This document shows positions 51,333-59,901 of a stretch of 64,000 bases of DNA, piece by piece; position 1 is the stretch's first letter, and the number at the start of each line of letters is the position of its first letter. The notes under the pieces are model-generated. The model saw nothing but the letters and a program-made list of their open reading frames with translations. It was not told the origin of the DNA and made no database searches. The stretch covers positions 1 to 64,000 of the forward strand of contig NZ_BCWY01000026.1 in the NCBI RefSeq assembly GCF_001894825.1, given 5' to 3'. Position numbers and translations under genes: made by a program. Source of the DNA: Rhodococcus jostii NBRC 16295. GTDB lineage: Bacteria > Actinomycetota > Actinomycetes > Mycobacteriales > Mycobacteriaceae.

Positions 51333-52946
51333 ATGAGCACAACGCCAAAGAGTTTCTACGAGATCGCACAGCGATACCCGGACCGACTGGCCGTCGTCGA
51401 CGCCGACGGAACCGACCATGGCACGTACGGAGACCTGCTCGCACGAGTGAACGCCATCTCCAACGCGCTCCGTCGCGACGGCCTTGATGCCGGGGACGTT
51501 GTCGCGTTGCTGACACACAATGCGCCCGCGTTCTGGGAGATGGAACTCGCCACCGGACAGGTCGGCATGTACATCGTCCCGATCAACACCCATCTGACGC
51601 CAGATGAAATCGCATACATACTGCGAGACAGTGGATCCTCGACCTTGGTGGCACACAGTGATCTCGCCGAACACCTCACGTCGATCCAAGTCGACCTACC
51701 AGAGAATCGGTACGCAATCGGCGGCCCGGTCGAGGGATGGCGTCCATACGAAGACCTGTGTGCAGGCGAAACCGACATCCCAACCGACCGAAGATACGGC
51801 CCTGTCATGGGATACACATCCGGGACCACTGGCCGACCCCGCGGTGTCCGCCGGCATGTTGCCGGGATCGACCCCGAGCGGCATGCACAGGGTCTGGTCC
51901 GCTCGATCCGGTGGGGGCTGGGCGGGCCCGGCGGCGTGCACCTGGTGTGCTCACCGCTGTACCATTCCGCACCCGGGATATTTTCCACCGCGGCGCTACA
52001 TGACGGGCAGACAATCGTATGCCGACGGCGGTTCGACCCCGAGGTCACCCTCCGCGACATCGAGCACTTCCAGGTCACCAACAGCCACATGGTCCCGACG
52101 CACTTCCGCCGCCTACTCCAGCTACCAACCGAGATCCGACGCACGTTCGATCCAACAAGTCTGCGGGCCCTCGTACACGCCGGTGCACCGTGCCCCGCCG
52201 AAACCAAACGGGACATCCTCGCCTGGGTCGGCCCGATCGTCTGGGAGTACTACGGCGCAACCGACGGCGGCCTGGTGAGCATCGTGGGCCCTGAAGAATG
52301 GCTCGCCCGACCCGGCACCGTCGGCCGCCCCGCCCCCGGAGTGTCCGTGGCGGTCATCGATGAAGTCGGGGCCGCCCAGCCACCCAACACACCCGGACCG
52401 GTGTATCTGCGGGGATCATTCGAGTTCGAATATCACCGCGACCCCGACAAAACGGCCGCCAGCCGCCGAGGACCATGGACGACCGCTGGAGACATCGGCT
52501 ACCTAGATGACGACGGCTACCTGTTCCTGCTGGATCGACGTGACGACCTAATTATCTCCGGCGGCGTCAACATCTACCCCCGCGAAATCGAGGAGCGTCT
52601 CCTGACGCACCCGGACGTTACCGACGTCGCCGTTATCGGGGTACCCGACCCCGAATGGGGCCAGAGTATAGTCGCGTTCGTCCAACCGTCGGCCGATATC
52701 ATGGGCGACGACAAACTGGCCGCGGAGCTCCTCGCCCACTGTCGCCAGGGACTCGCCGCCTACAAGCTCCCCCGCCACTTCAAGTTCCGCACGAGCCTAC
52801 CCCGTACCGAAACCGGAAAGTTGCAACGCCGATTGCTTCGGTCAGACGACGCGCCACAATCGGATCCAGCGCTCGCACACAATCCGAAAGCACGCAGCAC
52901 AGCCATATCCTCCGCCACCACCTGTTTCAAACAACGGTCCACATGA
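51333..52946 (+). CDS. AMP-forming acyl-CoA synthetase
   Basis: About 537 residues with the adenylation motifs GYTSGTTGRPRGVRR, VWEYYGATDGGLVS, TTAGDIGYLDDDGYLFLLDR and DDLIISGGVNIYPREIEE, ending with TSLPRTETGKLQRRLL. It forms an acyl-CoA. The ATG at 51333 is chosen because AAGGAGG lies just before it, although in-frame ATGs exist at 51264 and 51312. The last 35 residues are polar and atypical. It is divergent from the acyl-CoA dehydrogenase and probably ends the catabolic regulon on this side. Confidence 0.9.
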   Translation: MSTTPKSFYEIAQRYPDRLAVVDADGTDHGTYGDLLARVNAISNALRRDGLDAGDVVALLTHNAPAFWEMELATGQVGMYIVPINTHLTPDEIAYILRDSGSSTLVAHSDLAEHLTSIQVDLPENRYAIGGPVEGWRPYEDLCAGETDIPTDRRYGPVMGYTSGTTGRPRGVRRHVAGIDPERHAQGLVRSIRWGLGGPGGVHLVCSPLYHSAPGIFSTAALHDGQTIVCRRRFDPEVTLRDIEHFQVTNSHMVPTHFRRLLQLPTEIRRTFDPTSLRALVHAGAPCPAETKRDILAWVGPIVWEYYGATDGGLVSIVGPEEWLARPGTVGRPAPGVSVAVIDEVGAAQPPNTPGPVYLRGSFEFEYHRDPDKTAASRRGPWTTAGDIGYLDDDGYLFLLDRRDDLIISGGVNIYPREIEERLLTHPDVTDVAVIGVPDPEWGQSIVAFVQPSADIMGDDKLAAELLAHCRQGLAAYKLPRHFKFRTSLPRTETGKLQRRLLRSDDAPQSDPALAHNPKARSTAISSATTCFKQRST

Positions 52947-53475
52947 AGCAAACCTCAACATGCTACGCCGCGCTACACAAACAAACGGAAGTGAAAATGC
53001 GAGATTCCCCGGCGTCGCAATTCCCGAGAATTATTGCGGCCGTGCAGAGGTGATGGTTATGTATGAATCGTCGCGACTGTCTCGCGGGCCGGACCACAGC
53101 TGCCAATTGTTGCGACTCCTGTCAAGGTTCGGCTGTTGCGACGAACACCGCACAGCGAGCATGAGAAAGCGACCACGCAATCACTGCCAGGAACAGCGGT
53201 GCGGTGCGCCCTAGGTTTCCCTTCCGGGGTGCACTCCCCGGTTGGGTGCAGAACCGCCGGCCGGCGGGCATCATGGCGGCCCGGCCGGCGGCTCAAGCAC
53301 CAGCCAGATACCGATCATCATTGCGCTCCAAGAAACTTTTCTCGCGCATATTAATTCTGCACCGCTCGTCACTAGGTGCAGGTTGTCCGTTTTGCGCCCC
53401 CGTCTGCTGAAGATCATCGTTGGGGCTGCGCTTTGCTTCGTCAGGACCGCGAGCGCCTTTGCGAGAGTTAATCAC
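52947..53475. other. Intergenic region, 529 bases
   Basis: No gene is recognised. Around 53220-53300 there is a G/C-rich imperfect inverted repeat (GCCGGCCGGCGG with CCGGCCGGCGG nearby) that may be a terminator or simple sequence. No operator-like site was seen. Confidence 0.35.
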
Positions 53476-53676
53476 GTGAGTATCGAACGAGTGTCACTGG
53501 AGCTTCCGGCCAACACGGCTCCCGAAGAAGCCGAGAAGAAGGCCATCGCCCAGTTACGGAAGCACCGCATCCGCGAATGGTCTGCCCTCTCCCTGCAGAC
53601 GATACTGACCACCGACACGCCCGGAATCAGTCGCTACTCGTTCACGTACTGGGTCGAGGACGAAGCCTTGGAATGA
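53476..53676 (+). CDS. Small hypothetical protein, 66 residues
   Basis: The frame opens with GTG and reads SIERVSLELPANTAPEEAEK, then AIAQLRKHRIREWSALSLQT and ends in RYSFTYWVEDEALE. The even composition, without the Arg/Pro bias of random frames, suggests a real protein. I know no family for it. The preceding GAGAGTTAA is a poor ribosome-binding site, so the start is uncertain. Confidence 0.45.
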   Translation: MSIERVSLELPANTAPEEAEKKAIAQLRKHRIREWSALSLQTILTTDTPGISRYSFTYWVEDEALE

Positions 53677-54509
53677 TCAAATGCAAGGACTACCGGGGCT
53701 GCGCCCCAGCCCGACAAGGCATGCCGTGGTCGACTCTGGTTTCGGCGCAGGCTTACGCAGGGACTCGCGGTCAGAATGGCCGACCGCCACCACCCGCTAC
53801 GCCTATGTATGTTGACCATGACGCGAAATGAGTTTCGGCAGGTCAGGTGCGCTGTCTTTGCGCTGTGGAGCGAGCACGTTCCACGCTATGCGTTCGAAGC
53901 CGACCCGAGAACAACGAACTTGACTCAAAATACCGGCTCTGCCGGTCCTAGACATCTAGACAATCAACCAAGGATCAACTGCGCCAGTGCCGTCCACCGC
54001 TGCTCTGGTCCCTCGTCAAACGCGAGTGTGAACCTGATGCGGCGATACCACCAAACGCTCGACTCGCCTATCAGAGCCTCCTGACTGCCCGCATTGCTGG
54101 CAATGAGACCAGCCATGACGAAGTAGACGTTCTTCGGTACGGGTGGCGTGCGCGAAGATCCTGTGGGAACGGAGTTCTCGCGGCAGTTCGATCCTATTCT
54201 CGCCGGGCGGCGACGCGTTCTCGTGCGGTTGCGGCGGCCTCGGCGACGGAGCCGCGATGAATCGGCCCATGTCCGGGCAGGAGAATAGTCGGCGTTCAAC
54301 TCTCCGATGATGCGCAGCGACTCCAGCGGCCGCGGTGCGGTCGTGGTCGTGGTCGAACCACTGCTGCCCCTCCACCTCGATTATGTGGACAAACCTCGCG
54401 AGTCAAATCTCGGAATGCCGGTACGCCCGCACCGAGGGGAGTCTTAGCGGCTAGCCGTAGGTAGTGACCACCCGGGAATTCCTGCTCTGCTTCTCACGAT
54501 GACCGTTTT
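53677..54509. other. Region without intact gene, 833 bases
   Basis: On the minus strand, 53964-54130 contains a coding-like piece (VYFVMAGLIASNAGSQEALI, then WWYRRIRFTLAFDEGPEQRW) that is frameshifted from an upstream piece with LLPGHGPIHRGSVAEAAATA-like sequence (54210-54290), which recalls metallo-beta-lactamase folds. They may be remnants of one dead gene, but I cannot confirm it. Confidence 0.35.
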
Positions 54510-55313
54510 CTACGCGTAGGCGGTTTCGTGTTGGGGCCAGAACACTTCGGCGAGCAGCGCCCGCATCAGATCGACGTTCATTCCGGGTGCGCCGGTGAGG
54601 AGTTGAATCGCGGCGCCGTCGACGAGGGCGGTGAATCGTGCAGCGAGCTTGAGGGGATCTCGGTAGCCGACGATGCCGGCCTGTTGGGCGTTGGTGACGA
54701 CGGTGTGGACCAGCGCTCGCCACCGTTCGTAGAGATTGTTGTGGGCCGGGCGGAGCGCCGGAACCAAGATCGCCTCGGTCCAGAACTGGACCCAGACGGA
54801 CCATTCGTTGCGCACTGCCGGATCCACGGGGAGCTGACTGTCGATTAGATGGCGGATTTGCGCGGTCGGGTCGTCGCGGAGCTGATCGAGTCGAGCCTGC
54901 ACGCGCAGAAACATGCGTTCGGCATAGTGCTGGAGCGCCGCGGTGAGGACGTCGTCTCTGGTGGGGAAGTAGTAGTGCACGGCTCCGGTGCTGACGTCGC
55001 AAGCTTGTGCGATGTCCGCGATCCGGACGGAATGGAAACCATGGGTGGCAATCAGCTCGGCCGCGGAGTCGAGGATGCGCCGCTCCGGTTGCAGCGAACC
55101 GACGTCGGTGTCATTGTCCTGCCGGCCGGTCAGTAGGTAGTCGGTGGAGAGTCCGAGGGCATCGGAGAGAGCGGCGAGTTCGGTCGGCTTGAACGTGCGG
55201 GTTCCGGCGAGTGATTTGGACAGCTTGTGGGGGGCCAGCCCGATCTCGGCGGCGACACTGCTCTGGGTGCGTCCCGACCGCGTGATCGCATCCCGAATCC
55301 GATTTCCGTTCAC
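54510..55313 (-). CDS. XRE-TetR fusion transcriptional regulator
   Basis: The 267-residue protein joins two DNA-binding domains. Residues 5-60 form an XRE-type helix-turn-helix (TRSGRTQSSVAAEIGLAPHK, then ELAALSDALGLSTDYLLTGR). Residues 75-135 form a TetR-type one (RRILDSAAELIATHGFHSV, then CDVSTGAVHYYFPTRDDVLT). The rest is a TetR-like ligand domain. It is divergent from the permease operon and is the obvious candidate to control it. It begins with GTG without a clear ribosome-binding site, so it may be leaderless. Confidence 0.88.
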   Translation of the reverse strand: MNGNRIRDAITRSGRTQSSVAAEIGLAPHKLSKSLAGTRTFKPTELAALSDALGLSTDYLLTGRQDNDTDVGSLQPERRILDSAAELIATHGFHSVRIADIAQACDVSTGAVHYYFPTRDDVLTAALQHYAERMFLRVQARLDQLRDDPTAQIRHLIDSQLPVDPAVRNEWSVWVQFWTEAILVPALRPAHNNLYERWRALVHTVVTNAQQAGIVGYRDPLKLAARFTALVDGAAIQLLTGAPGMNVDLMRALLAEVFWPQHETAYA

Positions 55314-55484
55314 ATATCGAATTTACATCGCAACTCAGGTTCGCGAGATCCGCCGCGCCGCCGCCGCCGAGACCGGGGATCGATAGCCCCGCTCCTACGG
55401 TTTTCCTGTGCCGATAAAAACGCTTTGAACTGCAATAATCTACTAAGAACCGGCGGACGCTCCCCGCTGTACGCCGACAGGGGG

Positions 55485-55513
55485 TTGACAGCGGCTGAGA
55501 GCCCGCTCACACT
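55485..55513 (+). promoter_or_regulatory. Promoter of the permease operon
   Basis: A perfect -35 box TTGACA at 55485-55490 is followed after 17 bases by CACACT at 55508-55513. A partial palindrome CTGA-N4-TCAG lies just downstream (55523-55534) and could be an operator for the fusion regulator. Confidence 0.45.
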
Positions 55514-55589
55514 AGCGACTAACTGATGCGTCAGATTGTTGCGATTGTTCGTGAGGAACGGTCCGAAGAAACCTGACTGGAGAGTTTCT

Positions 55590-57140
55590 GTGTCAACACC
55601 CTTGGAGTCGCCGAGCGGCGACACTCCCTCTGCCCCCGCCCACCGTCGAAACGGAATCGAGCGCCGTTCGATCGATTACGTCCCCCGCTCGGAACGTCAC
55701 GGTAAGGCGTGGCATCTGTGGCCCGTGTGGTTCTGCGGTGATGCGCATCTGACGACGCTGGCCGTGGGCGTCATCGGGGTGAGTCTGGGAACGAATTTGC
55801 TCTGGGCTTCCATCGCGATCCTGGGCGGTTGTGCGTTCGGAACCTTGTTCATGGCGGCGCATTCGGCGCAGGGCCCGCACATGGGTTTGCCGCAGCTCAT
55901 CCAGTCCCGGCCGCAGTTCGGGTATGTCGGTGCCCTGTTGGTGTTCGTCGTGGCCATCGCGACGTACATCGGGTACAACGCGTTCAATCAGATCCTGGCC
56001 GGGCAAACCTTCCACGATATTCTCGGTTTCGACGCGGACCGGTCCGCGCTGGGATTCACCTTCTTGGCCATGGTGATGGCCTTCCTCGGCTACTCCTGGT
56101 TCCACAAGCTACAGCGGTACCTGTCGTTCATCCTGATCGCCGCGATGCTGATCTTCACCACGAACGTGCTGCTCTTCGAAAGCTTCCCCGACGGCCAACT
56201 CAGCTTCGACGGATTCTCGGCAACCGCCTTCCTCGCCCAGTTCTTCACCGCCGCCGCCTATCAGCTGAGCTGGGCGATCTACGTCTCGGACTACTCCCGA
56301 TACCTGCCGGCGAAGGTCGACACCCGCGCGACGTTCTGGTGGACCTACCTGGGGGCAACCATCGGCGGCTCGTGGATGATGCTGATCGGCGCCGCGGTGG
56401 CCGCGATGTACCCCGAACTCAACGTCGCACAAGCGCTAGTGGAAACGGGCAACCACGTTTTCGGGGGGTTCGGTGAAATCCTCACCGTCCTAGCCGTGAT
56501 CGGCCTGATCACCAGTGCCGCCCAGAACTTCTACGGCTCGTCGTTGACGATCCTCAGTGCCGTGGACTCGGTGCGCCCGATTAAAGCCACCCTCCTCAAG
56601 CGACTGATGGCGCTGCTGGTGGCCGGCGCCGTCGCGATCTTCATCGCCAAGAACGCCAACGACGACTTCATGACCGAGTTCGGCAGCTTCCTCGCCATCA
56701 TGCTGTACCTGTTCACGCCGTGGACGGCCGTCAACCTCGTCGACTACTACTTCGTCCGCAAGGGTCACTATTCGATCCGCGAAATCTTCAACCCCCGAGG
56801 AATGTACGGGCGCTGGGACTGGCGCGGGATCTCCTCCTACGCCCTCGGATTCACCGCGATGATCCCATTCTTCGTCACCGTCTGGTGGTCCGGCCCGATC
56901 GCCGAGACGCTCGGCGGCGCCGACATCGCGATGCTGCCCGGCCTCGTGGTGGCCTCGGTCTTCTACTACCTGGTGTGCCGCAACCTCGACCTCGACGGCG
57001 AACGCGCCCTCATCGCCCGGCTCGATGCCGGAATCGACGACGACGGAGCCGACACAACCACAACCACCCCTGACTCGGCCGTGAACGCACCACTCGATAC
57101 CGGCCCGGCCGATCCCACCGACGCACTCCCGACCCGATAG
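55590..57140 (+). CDS. NCS1-family (purine-cytosine permease type) transporter
   Basis: The protein of about 516 residues starts at GTG 55590, preceded by GGAGAG, and has about twelve membrane spans. It opens with a polar N-terminus, then WPVWFCGDAHLTTLAVGVIG, HMGLPQLIQSRPQFGYVG and YVSDYSRYLP, all marks of the nucleobase:cation symporter-1 family. Known substrates of the family include cytosine, purines, hydantoins, thiamine precursors and other N-heterocycles. It is the first gene of a five-gene plus-strand operon of oxidation and CoA-activation enzymes, which suggests import of the compound that these degrade. Confidence 0.92.
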   Translation: MSTPLESPSGDTPSAPAHRRNGIERRSIDYVPRSERHGKAWHLWPVWFCGDAHLTTLAVGVIGVSLGTNLLWASIAILGGCAFGTLFMAAHSAQGPHMGLPQLIQSRPQFGYVGALLVFVVAIATYIGYNAFNQILAGQTFHDILGFDADRSALGFTFLAMVMAFLGYSWFHKLQRYLSFILIAAMLIFTTNVLLFESFPDGQLSFDGFSATAFLAQFFTAAAYQLSWAIYVSDYSRYLPAKVDTRATFWWTYLGATIGGSWMMLIGAAVAAMYPELNVAQALVETGNHVFGGFGEILTVLAVIGLITSAAQNFYGSSLTILSAVDSVRPIKATLLKRLMALLVAGAVAIFIAKNANDDFMTEFGSFLAIMLYLFTPWTAVNLVDYYFVRKGHYSIREIFNPRGMYGRWDWRGISSYALGFTAMIPFFVTVWWSGPIAETLGGADIAMLPGLVVASVFYYLVCRNLDLDGERALIARLDAGIDDDGADTTTTTPDSAVNAPLDTGPADPTDALPTR

Positions 57141-57211
57141 CCGCGCCCCGGCACCACGAGCCGTCCCGCCCGCGCCCAACGACCTCTCCCACCTCCTCGA
57201 AGGAAACCATC

Positions 57212-58618
57212 ATGTCCGCCCACCGCACCCGCATCTACGTGCACGGCCAATGGGTTCAGCCGATCAGCGGTTCGACCACCACCGTCACCAACCCGGCCAC
57301 CCTCGAACCGGTCGGCACCGTCCCGTGTGTCCTCGAACCGGATGTCGACCTGGCCGTCGCCGCCGCACGAAGTGCGTTCGAGTCGTGGAGCCGAACCCCG
57401 GTCGCCGACCGCACCGCAGTCCTGCGTCGGGTTACCGAACTCCTCCGCGAGGCCGCGCAGGAGATGGCCGAGGTGATCACCCTGGAGATGGGGGCACCAG
57501 CCGACTTCGCGCGCAGCGAGCACGTGGACCTGCCCCTGACCATCATGGACGACTATCTCGACGAGTTGTCATCGGACGCGCTGTTCCAGAGCACCCTCGA
57601 CAACTCGTTGGTGGTCCGCGAGCCGGTCGGTGTGGTCGCCGCGATCACGCCCTGGAATTTTCCGCTCTACCAACTCGTCATCAAGGTGTTTCCGGCGCTC
57701 GCCGCCGGATGCACAGTGGTCGCCAAACCCAGCGAGCTGACCCCACTGTCCACCTACCGGTTCACCGACATCCTTCACGCGGCGCGGCTGCCCGCGGGGG
57801 TGTTCAACCTGGTGCCGGGCAAGGGCTCTGTTGTCGGGGCGCACCTGGCCTCGCACCCCGACGTCGACCTGGTGTCGTTCACCGGTTCGACCAACGCGGG
57901 GGTGGCCGTCTCGACCGCCGCGGCGCCGACCGTCAAACGGGTGGCACTGGAGTTGGGGGGCAAGTCCGCGGCCGTGATCCTGCCCGGCGCTGATCTCACG
58001 GCCGCGGTCGAGGCGACCGTGACCAGTTGCTTCTGGAACACCGGGCAAACCTGCAGCGCCCTGACCCGCTTGGTGGTGCCCCGCGCACAGCACAACGAAG
58101 CGATCGCGGTGGCCGTGCAGACCGCGCAGACCCTCGCCGCGGACATGGGCCCGGTGATCAGCGCCGACCAGTTCGCCTCCGTGCAGGAGCTGATCAGCTC
58201 CGGCATCGCCGAGGGCGCCGAACTCGCCTGCGGCGGACAAGGTCGTCCGCCGGGGCGGGGCGAGGGATATTACGTGCGTCCCACCGTCTTCGGGAATGTC
58301 TCCAACAAGATGCGGATCGCCCAGGAGGAAATCTTCGGGCCGGTCCTCACGGTCATCCCCTACGACACGGTCTCCGAGGCCGTCGACATCGCCAACGACT
58401 CCCCGTACGGCCTGTCCGGGGCGGTGTGGGGACCGGACAACGAGACCGCCCTCGACATCGCGCGGCGGCTGCGCACCGGCCAGGTCGACATCAACGGCGG
58501 CCCCTTCAACCCCAGAGCCCCGTTCGGTGGCATGAAGCAATCCGGGGTGGGCCGGGAGTTGGGCGTCTTCGGGCTCGAGGAGTACCTCGAACTCAAATCG
58601 ATCCAGTTCCCGCTGTGA
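57212..58618 (+). CDS. NAD(P)-dependent aldehyde dehydrogenase
   Basis: The 468-residue ALDH has VALELGGKSAAVI, the catalytic cysteine in NTGQTCSAL (Cys281) and EEIFGPVLTVIPYD. It is the third aldehyde dehydrogenase in the window and the first enzyme gene of the permease operon. It begins 71 bases after the permease stop. The zinc alcohol dehydrogenase follows 35 bases later. Together they would convert an alcohol to an acid. Confidence 0.93.
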   Translation: MSAHRTRIYVHGQWVQPISGSTTTVTNPATLEPVGTVPCVLEPDVDLAVAAARSAFESWSRTPVADRTAVLRRVTELLREAAQEMAEVITLEMGAPADFARSEHVDLPLTIMDDYLDELSSDALFQSTLDNSLVVREPVGVVAAITPWNFPLYQLVIKVFPALAAGCTVVAKPSELTPLSTYRFTDILHAARLPAGVFNLVPGKGSVVGAHLASHPDVDLVSFTGSTNAGVAVSTAAAPTVKRVALELGGKSAAVILPGADLTAAVEATVTSCFWNTGQTCSALTRLVVPRAQHNEAIAVAVQTAQTLAADMGPVISADQFASVQELISSGIAEGAELACGGQGRPPGRGEGYYVRPTVFGNVSNKMRIAQEEIFGPVLTVIPYDTVSEAVDIANDSPYGLSGAVWGPDNETALDIARRLRTGQVDINGGPFNPRAPFGGMKQSGVGRELGVFGLEEYLELKSIQFPL

Positions 58619-58653
58619 ACTCGCCACCTCGTCAGAAACGATTGGAGACAACT

Positions 58654-59763
58654 ATGGACGTCACCGCAGCGGTATTCCGTGAACCGGGACAGCCCTTGAC
58701 CATCGAAACGCTGCAACTGGCCGGACCCGGTCCCGGCGAAGTGTTGGTCAAGGTCGTCGCCAGCGGCATCTGCCACAGCGACCTGCATGTGGTCAACGGC
58801 GAGTGGTCGTCCCCGGCACCGCTGGTGCTCGGCCACGAGGGCGCCGGCATCGTCGACGCCGTCGGCGACGGGGTGACCACGGTGTCCCCGGGCGATCACG
58901 TCGTCCTGTCCTGGATGCCGTACTGCCGCCGCTGCCACTACTGCCTCGCCGGGCGGCCCAACCTCTGCGCGTTGGTCGAGTCCACCGCCTACAACAGCGT
59001 GATGCTCGACGGCACCACTCGGCTGTCGCAGGCCGGCGAACCGGTCTACAGCTACCTGGCCACCGCCTCCTTCGCGAACTGGGCCGTGGTCCCCGAAACC
59101 GCCGCGATCCGCATCCGCGACGACGCCCCCCTCGACAAGGTGTCCCTCGTCGGTTGCGCGGTAGCAACCGGAATCGGTGCCGTCGCCAACACCGCCCGTG
59201 TCCGGATGGGATCGTCGGTGCTGGTCGTCGGCTGCGGCGGGGTGGGCCTGTCCACGATCAGCGGTGCCGTGATCGCCGGCGCCGGACAGGTGATCGCCGT
59301 CGACATCAACGACTCGAACCTCGAGCGGGCCCGCACGCTCGGTGCCACCCACACCCTCAACAGCCGAACCGAGGACGTGCTGGCCGCCCTACCCGGAATC
59401 ACCGGGAGCGCAGGTGTCGACTACGCCTTCGAGGCGATCGGACTACCGACGACCATCGAACTCGCCTACGACGCACTCGCCCCGGGCGGCACGGCCGTCG
59501 TGGTCGGCCAGGTCGCCGAGGGGAAGAAGATCACCATCGACCCCTTCGTGATGTCCGACCGCGAAAAGACCCTGACCGGAAGCAACTACGGATCCTGCCG
59601 GCCCCCGGTCGATTTCCCGAAGATCGTCGACCTGTACATGAACGATCGACTGCCGCTCGACTCGTTGATCGAGCGCACCATCGACATCGGCGAGATCAAC
59701 AAGGCATTCGACGCCATGGTTCGCGGCGAAACCGCCCGCAGCATCATCATCCACCAACACTGA
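58654..59763 (+). CDS. Zinc-dependent alcohol dehydrogenase (MDR family)
   Basis: The 369-residue medium-chain dehydrogenase has GICHSDLHVVNGEW with the first catalytic zinc cysteine, GHEGAGIV with the second zinc ligand, and the structural zinc pattern C-x2-C-x2-C-x7-C in CRRCHYCLAGRPNLC. The Rossmann motif is VGCGGVGLS with VDINDSN. It resembles class-III-type actinobacterial dehydrogenases, including mycothiol- or mycofactocin-linked ones, which cannot be told apart by eye. Its role next to the aldehyde dehydrogenase is oxidation of an alcohol. Confidence 0.92.
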   Translation: MDVTAAVFREPGQPLTIETLQLAGPGPGEVLVKVVASGICHSDLHVVNGEWSSPAPLVLGHEGAGIVDAVGDGVTTVSPGDHVVLSWMPYCRRCHYCLAGRPNLCALVESTAYNSVMLDGTTRLSQAGEPVYSYLATASFANWAVVPETAAIRIRDDAPLDKVSLVGCAVATGIGAVANTARVRMGSSVLVVGCGGVGLSTISGAVIAGAGQVIAVDINDSNLERARTLGATHTLNSRTEDVLAALPGITGSAGVDYAFEAIGLPTTIELAYDALAPGGTAVVVGQVAEGKKITIDPFVMSDREKTLTGSNYGSCRPPVDFPKIVDLYMNDRLPLDSLIERTIDIGEINKAFDAMVRGETARSIIIHQH

Positions 59764-59901
59764 GCACCGGCCCGGCGCCACACGCAGGTCAGTGGCCACG
59801 CCCATACCAAAAGCCTGAACACCCCGCCACCCTGGCGGACGCGTCTGCCCATCGCAGGTCAGCGTCGTGCCCGTTTTAAGAACTATGAGGTGAATTCGGA
59901 A

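Noticed and set aside
57569-58651. Minus-strand frame of 360 codons opposite the third aldehyde dehydrogenase
   Set aside because: The plus strand codes a full ALDH with all motifs; the antisense frame is a product of the high GC content.
59780-59870. Direct repeat CGCAGGTCAG before the CoA ligase gene
   Set aside because: The two copies are short and lie between genes of one operon; a regulatory role is not supported.
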